From the NCBI GenBank assembly GCA_002315565.1, contig DCHD01000038.1, positions 1,387 to 65,386 of the forward strand: DNA of 64,000 nt. Reading direction: 5' to 3'. The stretch comes from Solobacterium sp. UBA1761 (GTDB lineage: Bacteria; Bacillota_I; Bacilli_A; Erysipelotrichales; Erysipelotrichaceae). The notes beneath the pieces are model-generated. The model did no database searches. It was not told the origin of the DNA and saw nothing but the letters and a program-made list of their open reading frames with translations. Of the stretch, positions 1 to 8,115 are shown one piece after another. Position 1 is the first letter of the stretch. Each line of letters begins with the position of its first letter. Both the position numbers and the translations under genes were made by a program.

Positions 1-23
1 AAATCGCCTGCTTCAATAGCCAT
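1..23 (-). CDS. efp: Elongation factor P paralogue, N-terminal fragment (runs off window)
   Basis: Only the first seven codons plus two bases are inside the window. They read MAIEAGD and then the first two bases of a Phe or Leu codon. This matches the N-terminus of the complete EF-P at 15648-16208, differing at two of the 23 bases. A ribosome binding site (aaaggtg) lies about five bases upstream of the ATG. EF-P enters the ribosomal E site and relieves stalling at polyproline. The gene lies 63 bp downstream of the PnuC-like gene in the same direction. Because the fragment is so short, the identification rests entirely on similarity to the second copy, but the match in start, reading frame and signal is hard to explain otherwise. 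Confidence 0.7.
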
Positions 24-86
24 ATTAATCACCTTTTTCCTTAAAATTACTTTAATATTCTAACAATTTTCTATTCACTTATCAAA

Positions 87-992
87 TCAAAACAGCGATG
101 TTTTCTTCTCGTTGTGCGTTTTTATGTATCTGGTCCACTTTATATAGCCATAAGTGGTATTGGTAAAGTAACCAAGTTTAAGTATCAGAAGGACATACTG
201 TCCCGAAAGAATATTCATAACTGATTCTAGTACTGCACAGATATACCAGGCAATCCACTGTTCTCTAAGTCTAAAGAAAATGAATAAGCCATTGGCAATA
301 CCCACTGCAGATGCACAGGCATCAAGATAGGCAATGACGGTTTCAATATTCTTGTCTTTGATGAAATCCGTTTCAATATTCAGACCGCTAAGTACGTAAC
401 CTACTACAATAGTCCAGATGACAATACCCAATACAATCAGCAGTTCCTGATAGCCTTTAAGTCTTCTTACAGCAGTAATATCTTCTTCTTTTTCATCTTT
501 ATGTTTTGTCCAGTTGATGAAAGAAATGATGTCGATTGGAAGCCAGAAAAACAGTGTCGATGCCATTGTTGCAAATCTGTACATCAATACTACACAGATC
601 AGTATTTCAACAATCTCAACACCGATGGATACGATAAAGTTATATCTTGACTGTTTAGAAATCAAAAGTTCACAAAGAATATTAAGAAAAGTATCCAACA
701 GATACAGAAACATTATCAGTACCCCGTTTACACCATTGGCATCCTCTTCCGGGAAAAGAATAGAGAATATACATGCCAGTACCATGATGGAAATAAACCA
801 GATCTTTTCATATAGCGTGAACTTCACCGAAAAGAAAGTAATCACACCAACTGATACTGCAAGAATAATAAAAGCAAGCGCAAGATTTGTATATAAAAAA
901 ATAAACGATACAAATGCGCCGATAAGAAGAACTGCCATCACAAACAGTTCAATAAGTCTAAAGATTGGTTTTGGTTCAATATATTTTTTCAT
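87..992 (-). CDS. PnuC-family nicotinamide riboside/mononucleotide-type transporter
   Basis: A 301-residue membrane protein with about eight hydrophobic segments. The C-terminal half carries the PnuC-like arrangement: a run around EQWIAWYICAVLESV, then QYVLLILKLGYFTNTTYGYI, then a Trp-rich end. PnuC proteins import vitamin B3 or related pyridine nucleoside precursors by facilitated diffusion. The protein is longer than the usual 220-250 residues because of an extra N-terminal membrane region. I start at MKKYIEP; an in-frame ATG 12 bases upstream is possible, and neither start has a good ribosome binding site. It is divergent from the adenylate cyclase, and a perfect inverted repeat sits just upstream. 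The substrate (nicotinamide riboside, thiamine or another vitamin) cannot be told from sequence. Confidence 0.72.
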   Translation of the reverse strand: MKKYIEPKPIFRLIELFVMAVLLIGAFVSFIFLYTNLALAFIILAVSVGVITFFSVKFTLYEKIWFISIMVLACIFSILFPEEDANGVNGVLIMFLYLLDTFLNILCELLISKQSRYNFIVSIGVEIVEILICVVLMYRFATMASTLFFWLPIDIISFINWTKHKDEKEEDITAVRRLKGYQELLIVLGIVIWTIVVGYVLSGLNIETDFIKDKNIETVIAYLDACASAVGIANGLFIFFRLREQWIAWYICAVLESVMNILSGQYVLLILKLGYFTNTTYGYIKWTRYIKTHNEKKTSLF

Positions 993-1002
993 AGTACATA
1001 TC

Positions 1003-1020
1003 ATTCACATTTGTGTGAAT
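1003..1020. promoter_or_regulatory. Operator-like inverted repeat between the pnuC-like and cyclase genes
   Basis: ATTCACA, four bases, TGTGAAT: a perfect 7-bp inverted repeat. It lies 10 bp upstream of the PnuC-like start and immediately before the TATAAT (1023-1028) of the divergent cyclase gene. The position suits a repressor that blocks one or both promoters. The half-sites are everted relative to a CRP site (TGTGA-N6-TCACA), so it is not a CRP box. A NiaR-like vitamin-B3 regulator is one possibility but is not established. Confidence 0.5.
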
Positions 1021-1054
1021 GCTATAATATTTTATATCAAAAAGGTATTAATTT

Positions 1055-2767
1055 ATGGATAGCATGCTCTATTACGAAATCTGTTTCTATATTTCTGCAG
1101 CTCTTTCTTTTGCCTATATCTGCATGTGGCACGATGGTCTTGATGTAAACATGACCAGTCTTTTCATACTTATTCCTATTGTATGTCTTGGATGTGTATG
1201 GATGTACTGGGCTCCAACACTTGAGATTGCCATACTGGCCAATAAACTTGTCTATCTTGCAGGCTGCTTCTGGCCACTTATGGCAACCAAAGCTATTCTT
1301 TCAATGTGTTCAATAAAGATAAAGAAGAGCTGGACCGTTATTGCCTATATCACTTCATTTATATTCTATGGATTCGCATTAAATACCGATAAGCCAGGTG
1401 CTCTTTACAAAAGCATCAGTCACCTTGTCGTTGATGGCAGAGTTGAACTGTATCCTGAATACGGCTGGATGCATACTGTTATCTATGTCTCAATGGCTAT
1501 CTATGTATTGCTTGGAGTTGTTGCCCTGATCTATGGTATGAAGAACAAGGTTCGTGCTTCCATCAAAAACATGTGGATCATGCTGTTTGGAGAAGCCTTT
1601 GCAATTATTGTCTTCTTCATCTACGGCATCAATAAGCTGGCCGGTTCCCCTGTTATCATCTATGTCGTTGGTCAGGCATCATTCTTGATATGCGGCTACC
1701 GTTCATACTATTACAATATTGACTCTTCCGTTATGGATACTGTCATCGAAAGTGGAACTGTCGGCTATCTGACCTTCGATTCAAAGAAAAGACTGCTGGG
1801 ATGCAATGAAACAGCTGAGAGATATTTCCCTGAACTTAAATCCATCAGAGTTGATAAACCGCTTGATAACGAAGAAGGATTCAAAGCCATCATTTCCAAG
1901 TGTCTTAATCAGGTAGAAGAATGTGGAAGTTCTGTAACTGAACTTGTCAAAGTAGATGACGCCTATCTGAACATTAACTTTGACAGGTATAAGACAAGAG
2001 GAAGAATCGATATCTACCGTGTCATCATGATGGATGATACCGATCATCAAAGACTGGTGCAGATGCTCAATACCCAGAAGGATGATGCTGAGCGCAAAAC
2101 AAAAAAGGTATCCGAAACATTTACCAGATATATTGACCCAAGTGTTGCCAAAGAACTGTTAAGCGAAGAAGGTTATGAGATGACAAACAAGCCAAGAGAA
2201 GAAAACATTGTTGTCTTCTTCGCCGATATCAGAGGCTTTACAACCTATTCCGAAAACAAGGAACCACATGAAGTACTGTCCTTACTGAATCAGATTATTG
2301 AGACTATTACATCTGTCATCATGGATAATCACGGCATCATTGATAAATTCATCGGCGACTGCGTTATGGCTGTCTGGACCGGAGATTCAGAGGTTGCTGC
2401 CTACAGTGCCTGCAAAGCCGGCATGGATATTCAGAAAGCCCTGGCAGAACTTGGAAGAAAGACTGAACTTGAAAGCGGAATAAAACTTTCTGTCGGCATC
2501 GGAATCAATTATGGTAAAGCCATCATCGGAAATGTCGGTACAGCAAAACGTTCTGACTATACCTGTATCGGCAATACCGTTAACCTTGCAAACCGTGTCG
2601 AATCAATTGCAGCCGGCGGATATGTACTGATTACCCCTGCCGTAAAGATGCTTGTAGATAAAAGAGCAACTTATTCAGTATTCAGAGAAGATGCTCAACT
2701 TAAAGGTGTCAAATCCAAAATGTGTATCTACAAAGTTGAAGGCATTGACAGAGAATTTACAGATTAA
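1055..2767 (+). CDS. Membrane-bound class III adenylate cyclase
   Basis: 570 residues. Residues 1-220 hold about seven membrane segments of the kind that precede sensor kinases. Residues 230-335 look like a PAS-type sensory domain, then a short coiled linker, then a class III nucleotide cyclase domain (about 380-560). The catalytic set is complete: metal-binding Asp391 (FFADIRGFT) and Asp435 (GDCVMAVW), purine-selecting Lys431 and Asp501, and the transition-state pair Asn510/Arg514 (VNLANRVE). Lys plus Asp in the purine-binding positions predicts ATP rather than GTP as substrate. The product would be cAMP at the inner membrane face in response to an unknown signal. A TATAAT at 1023-1028 and an aaaaggt ribosome binding site precede the ATG. 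No CRP-type receptor is visible in the window. Confidence 0.9.
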   Translation: MDSMLYYEICFYISAALSFAYICMWHDGLDVNMTSLFILIPIVCLGCVWMYWAPTLEIAILANKLVYLAGCFWPLMATKAILSMCSIKIKKSWTVIAYITSFIFYGFALNTDKPGALYKSISHLVVDGRVELYPEYGWMHTVIYVSMAIYVLLGVVALIYGMKNKVRASIKNMWIMLFGEAFAIIVFFIYGINKLAGSPVIIYVVGQASFLICGYRSYYYNIDSSVMDTVIESGTVGYLTFDSKKRLLGCNETAERYFPELKSIRVDKPLDNEEGFKAIISKCLNQVEECGSSVTELVKVDDAYLNINFDRYKTRGRIDIYRVIMMDDTDHQRLVQMLNTQKDDAERKTKKVSETFTRYIDPSVAKELLSEEGYEMTNKPREENIVVFFADIRGFTTYSENKEPHEVLSLLNQIIETITSVIMDNHGIIDKFIGDCVMAVWTGDSEVAAYSACKAGMDIQKALAELGRKTELESGIKLSVGIGINYGKAIIGNVGTAKRSDYTCIGNTVNLANRVESIAAGGYVLITPAVKMLVDKRATYSVFREDAQLKGVKSKMCIYKVEGIDREFTD

Positions 2768-2776
2768 GCAATTATT

Positions 2777-2800
2777 AAAGGGACATTCAATTGTCCCTTT
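2777..2800. terminator. Bidirectional terminator between cyclase and cutC
   Basis: A 9-bp perfect stem (AAAGGGACA / TGTCCCTTT) with a 6-base loop lies between convergent genes. The plus side is followed by a T-rich run (cgttttct). Confidence 0.8.
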
Positions 2801-2806
2801 CGTTTT

Positions 2807-3508
2807 CTATTTAAGATTGTTCAGAATTCTTTCAAGCTGAGGCTCATCAAGACAGATGTAGCCTTTTTCTGATTTCATCTTGGAAGTCATATGAACCTGC
2901 TTGGCATTGGCTGCTTCAAGCACGCGCTTGATGTTGCCTTCTCTTATGCCGCCACCAAACAGAAACTGAACTTTATCGCCGAATTCTTTGGCGAGTTCTT
3001 TCATAACCGCACAGCCATCGGAAAGATCTTCTGCTTTAGCCTGACCGTTGGTCATGATTCTATCTATACCTAAGTCAATAAGCAATCTTGTTGCTTCTTT
3101 AATATCGGCAGTCATATCTGATGCCTTATGGAAGATTGCTTCTTTGCCATATGAATGAATCAGGTCAATCATTGCCTTGGTCTTTTCTTTATCAACTGAA
3201 TTATCCTTGTTCAGAAAACCGAATACGATACCATCTGCTCCTGCTTCAATCATATCTTTGGCATCGATCATCATTTCTTCAAATTCACCGTCAGAATATA
3301 CGAAGTCTCCACCACGAGGTCTGTTCATGCAAACAATCTCCTGGGTAGTCTTTTCTTTCATAAGTTTAAGTACGCCAAGATTTGGTGTACAACCGCCAAG
3401 TTCAATAGCACTTACCAGTTCAAATCTGTCTACTTCATGTTTTGCTGCAGTAATCGCATCGTCAATTCTGTTGTTTACTACAACTTCAATCTTGATTCCA
3501 TTAACCAT
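2807..3508 (-). CDS. cutC: CutC-family TIM-barrel protein (copper homeostasis type)
   Basis: 233 residues, the normal CutC length. Family signatures are visible: CMNRPRGGDFVYSD near residue 65, an ELGGCTPN loop near residue 37, GIVFGFLN, and the phosphate-binding-like FGGGIREGNI near residue 190. CutC proteins form TIM barrels linked genetically to copper tolerance in E. coli, but their enzymatic role is unsettled. An aaggat ribosome binding site precedes the ATG. It is convergent with the cyclase gene and has no copper gene next to it. The family call is sure and the function is not. Confidence 0.88.
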   Translation of the reverse strand: MVNGIKIEVVVNNRIDDAITAAKHEVDRFELVSAIELGGCTPNLGVLKLMKEKTTQEIVCMNRPRGGDFVYSDGEFEEMMIDAKDMIEAGADGIVFGFLNKDNSVDKEKTKAMIDLIHSYGKEAIFHKASDMTADIKEATRLLIDLGIDRIMTNGQAKAEDLSDGCAVMKELAKEFGDKVQFLFGGGIREGNIKRVLEAANAKQVHMTSKMKSEKGYICLDEPQLERILNNLK

Positions 3509-3542
3509 TATTCATATCCTTCTTTCAATATTATTGTAGTAC

Positions 3543-3896
3543 TTAAATAATCATTATGAATGCATAAAGAGCTCTATGGGAAATATATCCATCAATCTCA
3601 TAGATTCTTCTTCCGGTTGAATATTCCTTTATGTAGTTTCCGTCAATTTCCAGCTGACGTCTTCCTGTTGAATAGTCTTTAATATATCTTCCATCAGCTT
3701 CCGCTATTCTTCTGCCGGTGGAATAATCTTTAATATAGTTTCCATCAATCTCATAGATTCTTCTTCCACTTGAATACTCTTTTACATAGTTGCCGTCAAC
3801 TTCGTAATTTCTTCTTCCGGTACTGTAGTCTTTGATATAACGGTCATCGATTTCAATAATTCTCCTGCCTGTAGAATATTCCTTGATATAAGCCAT
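3543..3896 (-). CDS. Six-fold 17-residue repeat protein
   Basis: 117 residues made almost entirely of six copies of a 17-residue unit with consensus YIKDYSTGRRIYEIDGN, encoded by 51-bp near-repeats. Each unit has alternating hydrophobic and charged residues around a conserved STGRR turn and a DG turn, which fits a beta-hairpin per unit and a closed beta-propeller or flower-like fold. A short unrelated hydrophobic tail follows (YISHRALYAFIMII). There is no signal peptide. An aagggg ribosome binding site sits before the ATG. The neighbours are cutC and a small protein of unknown function, with no clear link. I cannot assign a function. Repeat number may vary between strains, given the DNA-level repetition. 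Confidence 0.75.
   Translation of the reverse strand: MAYIKEYSTGRRIIEIDDRYIKDYSTGRRNYEVDGNYVKEYSSGRRIYEIDGNYIKDYSTGRRIAEADGRYIKDYSTGRRQLEIDGNYIKEYSTGRRIYEIDGYISHRALYAFIMII
3543..3896 (-). repeat. Tandem 51-bp repeat array inside a coding region
   Basis: Six imperfect copies of a 51-bp unit lie head to tail and in frame. Copies vary mostly at third positions and at the residues between GRR and E, so the array is old or is selected to keep the protein motif. Confidence 0.8.
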
Positions 3897-3949
3897 ATTA
3901 TTTACCCCTTGTCTGTATCTATATTTTACTTAATCAATAATTGTTTTTG

Positions 3950-3964
3950 TATAATAACTGTATG
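3950..3964 (+). promoter_or_regulatory. Leaderless-type promoter: TATAAT, six bases, ATG
   Basis: A perfect TATAAT at 3950-3955 is followed by six bases and the ATG at 3962. There is no ribosome binding site. Transcription would begin at or next to the start codon. The intergenic space from the divergent gene is only 65 bp. Confidence 0.65.
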
Positions 3965-4324
3965 TACAAAGGCAGACTTATTGTTGAAAATCTAAGTGAC
4001 TTAACAGTTCTTAATTATCTGGATATTGAAAAAACAGAACAGATATATATAGAGAACAATAGTGAAACAGTCAATGTTATATCTTTTACTTCAAAGTATA
4101 TTGACTTCCCTTTTATTCTTTCTGCCGGTCTAAAAACAATCGACAGTAAAGGAAAACGCTGCTTCGCATCTTTTGAAGAAACAAAGATATTCTTTATCGT
4201 TATGAAGAATGATGTGATGTCCTACAACAAAGAAAACGCTCAGGAAAAAGAACAGGTCATTAAAAGATGTATTGAACTTGGCGTTGACCCTGAAGAAATA
4301 GAAAACGAAGAAGTCAGACAGTGA
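3962..4324 (+). CDS. Small protein of unknown function
   Basis: 120 residues starting MYKGRLIVE. Mixed alpha/beta composition, no signal peptide or membrane segment, and an acidic C-terminus rich in Glu (EIENEEVRQ). An in-frame ATG exists 21 bases upstream, but it would precede the -10 element at 3950-3955, so the start at 3962 is preferred. The gene lies 54 bp before the acyl-ligase fusion, which has its own leaderless-type promoter. I do not recognise a family. Confidence 0.6.
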   Translation: MYKGRLIVENLSDLTVLNYLDIEKTEQIYIENNSETVNVISFTSKYIDFPFILSAGLKTIDSKGKRCFASFEETKIFFIVMKNDVMSYNKENAQEKEQVIKRCIELGVDPEEIENEEVRQ

Positions 4325-4366
4325 CTTCTTTTTCATGTTGTATTAACGCTCTATATATATTTTTGG

Positions 4367-4381
4367 TAGAATAGGTGTATG
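4367..4381 (+). promoter_or_regulatory. Leaderless-type promoter: TAGAAT, six bases, ATG
   Basis: TAGAAT at 4367-4372 is six bases before the ATG at 4379. An aggtg sits within those six bases but is far too close to the ATG to act as a Shine-Dalgarno site. TTAACG at 4343-4348 is a possible -35 with 18-bp spacing. Confidence 0.6.
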
Positions 4382-6970
4382 TTATCATTTGCAAAAGAGA
4401 AAATGTACATGCCTTACATGTACGAAGATGGTATCGCCAGAGGTCAGGATAAGACCTTTGCCATCTATCAGCGTTTTGATGGGACCAGGAGTGAATATTC
4501 CTACAACTACATCGCTGAACAGTCAGACAGGCTTATTGAAGTGCTCAATAAGGCAGGCCTTAAGAAAGGTGACCGTATTGCCGTTATCGCTGCACTTCGT
4601 CCATGGTGGTATGCTCTGACATATGCCTGCTTAAGACAGGGTTACATTATGGTCTGCATTGACCCTGGTGTACCTGCTGCTCAGGTACAGGGACTAATCA
4701 GAGAAACCGATGTCCGTGCCGCTTTTACAACACTCAACAAAGTTCATCTCCCTGATGAACTTGAAGGTAATATACCGGTATATTCAATCGATGAAGACTT
4801 CCCACTTCTTTCAAAGTGCGATAAAGTCAATACTTTTTTAGATAAAGCTGAAAAGCTTCCTGATGATACTTTCTTTATTCTGTTCTCAAGCGGTACAACC
4901 AGTGAAAACAGAAAAGCCGTACTGCTTCCTCATTCAACAGTAACTACCGGAATTGAATACGGTATGTCTTGTGATGCAGGAATCTATAAGAATACTTCAG
5001 CATATACAGTCAGAGAATGTGACTTAATGCTGTTTCCTCCTTACCATATTGCCGGACTTTTATGCGCTACCTATGACATATACTGCAATACAAAGATAAT
5101 CATGCTGGAAAGGCTGACTCCTAATGGACTTGTCTCTGCTTTACAGGATTTAAAACCAGACAACATCTGTACTGTTCCTTCAATGCTGTCAAGTCTATAT
5201 AAAAAGATACAGACCGGATATACAAAGAAATTAAGCACAAAACTGTATGTTGAATCTGCCCTTGCCTTCTCAGGTTTCATGAGAAGGAAGTTCGGTTCAA
5301 AGGTCGGACTTAAACTATTAGGCTCACTTAACAAACAGGCCTTTGGCGGCAATTTAAAGGGTTTCATGATCGGTGCTTCACCGTTTGATCCTGTTGCCCA
5401 TACTTTCTTCCTCAATATGGGTATTGATGTTTCAATGGCCTATGGTCTGACTGAACTTGGTGCGCCTTTAGCTGTAACCGGCCAGGGTTATTATCCTGGT
5501 ACTACCGGTAGAGTAGCAAGGCATACTGACAAGATGGATATCCGTATCGTCAATAAAGATGAAACAGGCCGAGGTGAAGTGGAAATACTTTCTCCTTACC
5601 GTATGATTTCCTACATGAAGGAATCAGACAACAGAGGCTGCTTCACTGATGATGGTTACTTCAAAACCGGTGACCTTGGTTACTTTGACAAGAATAACTG
5701 TCTGGTAATCTGTGGCCGAATCAAAGAAAGTATTGTCTTAAGAAACGGTGAAAAGCTGCTTCCTGAAGAAATTGAAAACAAATATACAGATGTAGACTGT
5801 GTTAAAGAACTTGTAGCCTTCAAGGTACCTGGAGAAGCAGGATGCGATGACTTTGCGATTGCCATTATCAAGGAAAGAGAAAAAGCTATTCCCGATGAGC
5901 CAATGAAAGCAAGAGTTTATGAAAGAGCAGACAGACTTCCACCAATGTACAGACCAAAAGAAGTCTACGTACTTAAGGAATTCCCTTATTCATCAAGTCA
6001 CAAGGTACAGCGTTTCCGTCTGACTGAAATGGTCAAAAACGGTAAAACCGAACCGGTAACTGACGCATCAATGATTGCGGTTGACGAAGATGAAACAACA
6101 GCAACATTAAGAAAGATACTTGTTGAAGTCGGTGGTGCCCAGTGGCGTACCCAGAAACTTACACAGGGGTTATTGCTCAATATTGATTCGCTTTCAACTG
6201 TTAACCTTTATGTAGCTATACAGGATAAATTTGACATTGACCTCTTCCAGTCTTCAGTTCAACCTGAGACATTCGGAGAACTCTTGGATATCGTTAAAAA
6301 CTACAATGCTGTAGATAAAACAGTCAAAGAAGAAATTGACCTTTCAAAATATCCTCTTCCTGTAAATGCCCTTGGAAAATTCACTTCAAGAAGACTTATG
6401 GGTCTTATCAGACAGGTATGGGGCTGTAAGGGATATGGTCAGGAAAATCTTCCTTCAGAAACTGGTTATCTAATCTGCTGTAACCACAGAACCGTAATTG
6501 ACCCGGCATTCATACTGTCAGTTCTTGACAACAGCGTAAGCGATAGAACCTGTGTCATCGGTAAAGCTGAACTGGCAAATGACAAAGCACTTTCAAAGTT
6601 TGTAGAAGTACAGAACTATATACCGGTAGACAGAACCGGAAATTCCGTTAAGACTCTTGAAAGATGTGCCGAACTGTTGAAAGAAGGATGGAACGTACTG
6701 ATCTTCCCTGAAGGAACAAACGTACAGAACAACGAAAAGATGTACCCTTTAAAAGATGGTGCGGCAAAGCTTTCCATCGCAACAGGTAAACTGATTGTTC
6801 CTGCTCATCTGACAGGTGTAGCTCACTATGAAAAAGAAACAAGGAACTTCGACTTCCCTTCACCAAAAGGAAAGATAACCATCAAGTTCGGTAAACCGAT
6901 TGATCCATCAGGTAAATCAGTTGAAGAACTCAATGAAATATTAAGAGAAAAAATCGAAGAATTAGACTGA
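4379..6970 (+). CDS. Three-domain fusion: acyl-ACP/CoA synthetase, acyl carrier protein, PlsC acyltransferase
   Basis: 863 residues with three domains in order. (1) An AMP-forming adenylating domain, about 1-560, with P-loop FSSGTTSENRK near residue 165, a YGLTELG motif near 350, and TGDLG near 430. (2) An acyl carrier protein domain, about 570-640, with the phosphopantetheine Ser in NIDSLSTV near residue 603. (3) A 1-acylglycerol-3-phosphate acyltransferase-like domain, about 670-863, with NHRTVID (H-X4-D) near 700 and FPEGTN near 776. The architecture suggests that a fatty acid is activated, loaded on the built-in ACP and passed to a lysophospholipid or glycerophosphate acceptor, as in Aas-type lipid recycling. 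The next gene is acpS, which would install the pantetheine arm. No membrane segment is obvious, so peripheral membrane binding is likely. Confidence 0.9.
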   Translation: MLSFAKEKMYMPYMYEDGIARGQDKTFAIYQRFDGTRSEYSYNYIAEQSDRLIEVLNKAGLKKGDRIAVIAALRPWWYALTYACLRQGYIMVCIDPGVPAAQVQGLIRETDVRAAFTTLNKVHLPDELEGNIPVYSIDEDFPLLSKCDKVNTFLDKAEKLPDDTFFILFSSGTTSENRKAVLLPHSTVTTGIEYGMSCDAGIYKNTSAYTVRECDLMLFPPYHIAGLLCATYDIYCNTKIIMLERLTPNGLVSALQDLKPDNICTVPSMLSSLYKKIQTGYTKKLSTKLYVESALAFSGFMRRKFGSKVGLKLLGSLNKQAFGGNLKGFMIGASPFDPVAHTFFLNMGIDVSMAYGLTELGAPLAVTGQGYYPGTTGRVARHTDKMDIRIVNKDETGRGEVEILSPYRMISYMKESDNRGCFTDDGYFKTGDLGYFDKNNCLVICGRIKESIVLRNGEKLLPEEIENKYTDVDCVKELVAFKVPGEAGCDDFAIAIIKEREKAIPDEPMKARVYERADRLPPMYRPKEVYVLKEFPYSSSHKVQRFRLTEMVKNGKTEPVTDASMIAVDEDETTATLRKILVEVGGAQWRTQKLTQGLLLNIDSLSTVNLYVAIQDKFDIDLFQSSVQPETFGELLDIVKNYNAVDKTVKEEIDLSKYPLPVNALGKFTSRRLMGLIRQVWGCKGYGQENLPSETGYLICCNHRTVIDPAFILSVLDNSVSDRTCVIGKAELANDKALSKFVEVQNYIPVDRTGNSVKTLERCAELLKEGWNVLIFPEGTNVQNNEKMYPLKDGAAKLSIATGKLIVPAHLTGVAHYEKETRNFDFPSPKGKITIKFGKPIDPSGKSVEELNEILREKIEELD

Positions 6971-6990
6971 CACGAATAGCAATATTCGTG
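6971..6990 (+). terminator. Terminator that runs into the acpS promoter
   Basis: A perfect 8-bp stem (CACGAATA / TATTCGTG) with loop gcaa is followed by ttttcttttt. The last T of this tract is the first base of the acpS TATAAT, so terminator and promoter are fused. Confidence 0.85.
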
Positions 6991-6999
6991 TTTTCTTTT

Positions 7000-7014
7000 T
7001 ATAATGTAGACATG
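7000..7014 (+). promoter_or_regulatory. Leaderless-type promoter of acpS: TATAAT, six bases, ATG
   Basis: TATAAT at 7000-7005, gtagac, then ATG at 7012. There is no ribosome binding site. The -10 begins at the end of the preceding terminator T-tract. Confidence 0.7.
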
Positions 7015-7332
7015 ATTAAAGGCGTAGGAATCGATACAGTAGACATTTCAAGAATGGCAAAATCAATCGAAAGAAAAGGTTTCATTGAAAGAACTTTTAC
7101 TGTTAAAGAAATAGAAAACTGCCATGGGGATAAGGCAACTTACTATGCTACCCGTTTCGCAGTAAAAGAAGCAGTATTTAAGGCGGTCGGCAAGCCTGAA
7201 AACTGGCTGATAATTGAAACACTCAACCATGAAGACGGCAGTCCATATGTCACAAACGTAGACAACGTCCATGTCTCTATTACAACAGAGTCAAACTTTG
7301 CAACCGCAATCTGCATATATGAAGAAATATAG
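7012..7332 (+). CDS. acpS: Holo-[acyl-carrier-protein] synthase
   Basis: 106 residues. It has the AcpS signatures GIDTVDI at residues 5-11, with the Mg-binding Asp, and the helix RFAVKEAVFKAVG near residues 50-62 with the second metal ligand Glu. AcpS moves the 4'-phosphopantetheine arm of CoA to the Ser of acyl carrier proteins, including presumably the ACP domain of the gene just upstream. I start at MIKGVGID because it begins the family fold at the usual place. The upstream in-frame ATG lies in the preceding terminator. It is slightly shorter than the usual 115-125 residues. Confidence 0.9.
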   Translation: MIKGVGIDTVDISRMAKSIERKGFIERTFTVKEIENCHGDKATYYATRFAVKEAVFKAVGKPENWLIIETLNHEDGSPYVTNVDNVHVSITTESNFATAICIYEEI

Positions 7333-7362
7333 AATTCAGATTTAATTCACATCTGGGAGAAT

Positions 7363-7377
7363 TAAAATTACATTATG
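7363..7377 (+). promoter_or_regulatory. Leaderless-type promoter: TAAAAT, six bases, ATG
   Basis: TAAAAT at 7363-7368 and ATG at 7375. A gggaga lies about 17 bases before the ATG, upstream of the -10, and would not be in the transcript. Confidence 0.55.
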
Positions 7378-8115
7378 AACTCATTCTGGATTACACCAAA
7401 TGCTTTAAAAGCGCTTTTCGGAAACAGTTACAAATCAGTTGAACTTTTCGGCATTGAACATATCATTGAACTGCTGATTGCCGTTGTTGTCTACGTCATT
7501 CTTTCAAAAGTATATGTCAAAGGTAATACAAAAAAGAAGAGGAAGATTCTGATAATTCTTACTGTTATTCTATGGATTGATGAAATATTCAAATATGCTT
7601 TCACTCTGGCAACAGATCAGTGGATGTGGAATTATCTGCCGTTACATTTATGTTCAATCAATATTTTTCTGTGTACTGCCCACACCTTTACCGGTTCTGA
7701 CAAACTGAAAGACTATCTGTATTGTCTGTGTATTCCTGGTGCCGTTTTAGCCCTGCTTCTTTCTCCATGGTTTGCTGCCCCGGTGTTCAATGCTATGCAT
7801 CTGCATTCCTATTCGATGCATGTCATGCTGATATACTATGCTCTTCTTGTGCTTACAGATGGCTACAGACCGAATCTCAAGCGCATTCCGTATAATGGTA
7901 TTTATACTTTACTGATCATGGTGCCTGTTTATTTCATAAATAAACTTCTCAATACCAATTTCTTCTTCATCAATAATCCTGATGAAAATATCGTCACCCA
8001 GATTCTGTACGGGTTCTTCGGCAATTTCTATCCAATTTCCTTTGCCGGACTTGCAATTATATTGTGGATACTGATGTATCTGCCTTGGACAATCAGAAAA
8101 ACAAAAAATGCTTAG
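7375..8115 (+). CDS. YwaF/TIGR02206-family integral membrane protein
   Basis: 246 residues with about seven membrane segments. The motif YLPLHLCSINIFL near residue 90 and the conserved HLHSYSMH stretch near residue 140 match the TIGR02206/YwaF group, whose function is unknown. The last codons overlap the start of the TauE-like gene by 8 bases, so the two are co-transcribed and probably translationally coupled. Confidence 0.75.
   Translation: MNSFWITPNALKALFGNSYKSVELFGIEHIIELLIAVVVYVILSKVYVKGNTKKKRKILIILTVILWIDEIFKYAFTLATDQWMWNYLPLHLCSINIFLCTAHTFTGSDKLKDYLYCLCIPGAVLALLLSPWFAAPVFNAMHLHSYSMHVMLIYYALLVLTDGYRPNLKRIPYNGIYTLLIMVPVYFINKLLNTNFFFINNPDENIVTQILYGFFGNFYPISFAGLAIILWILMYLPWTIRKTKNA

Noticed and set aside
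1003..1020. CRP-type cAMP receptor site next to the adenylate cyclase
   Set aside because: The half-sites are in the opposite orientation (TCACA outside, TGTGA inside reversed) with a 4-base spacer, so it does not fit a CRP box.
514..1062. 182-codon open frame on the plus strand opposite the PnuC-like gene
   Set aside because: It is antisense to a clear membrane protein, has no ribosome binding site and a low-complexity Ser/Thr/Ile translation.
3543..3896. CRISPR-like repeats
   Set aside because: The repeats are in frame, contiguous and without spacers; they encode a repeated protein motif.
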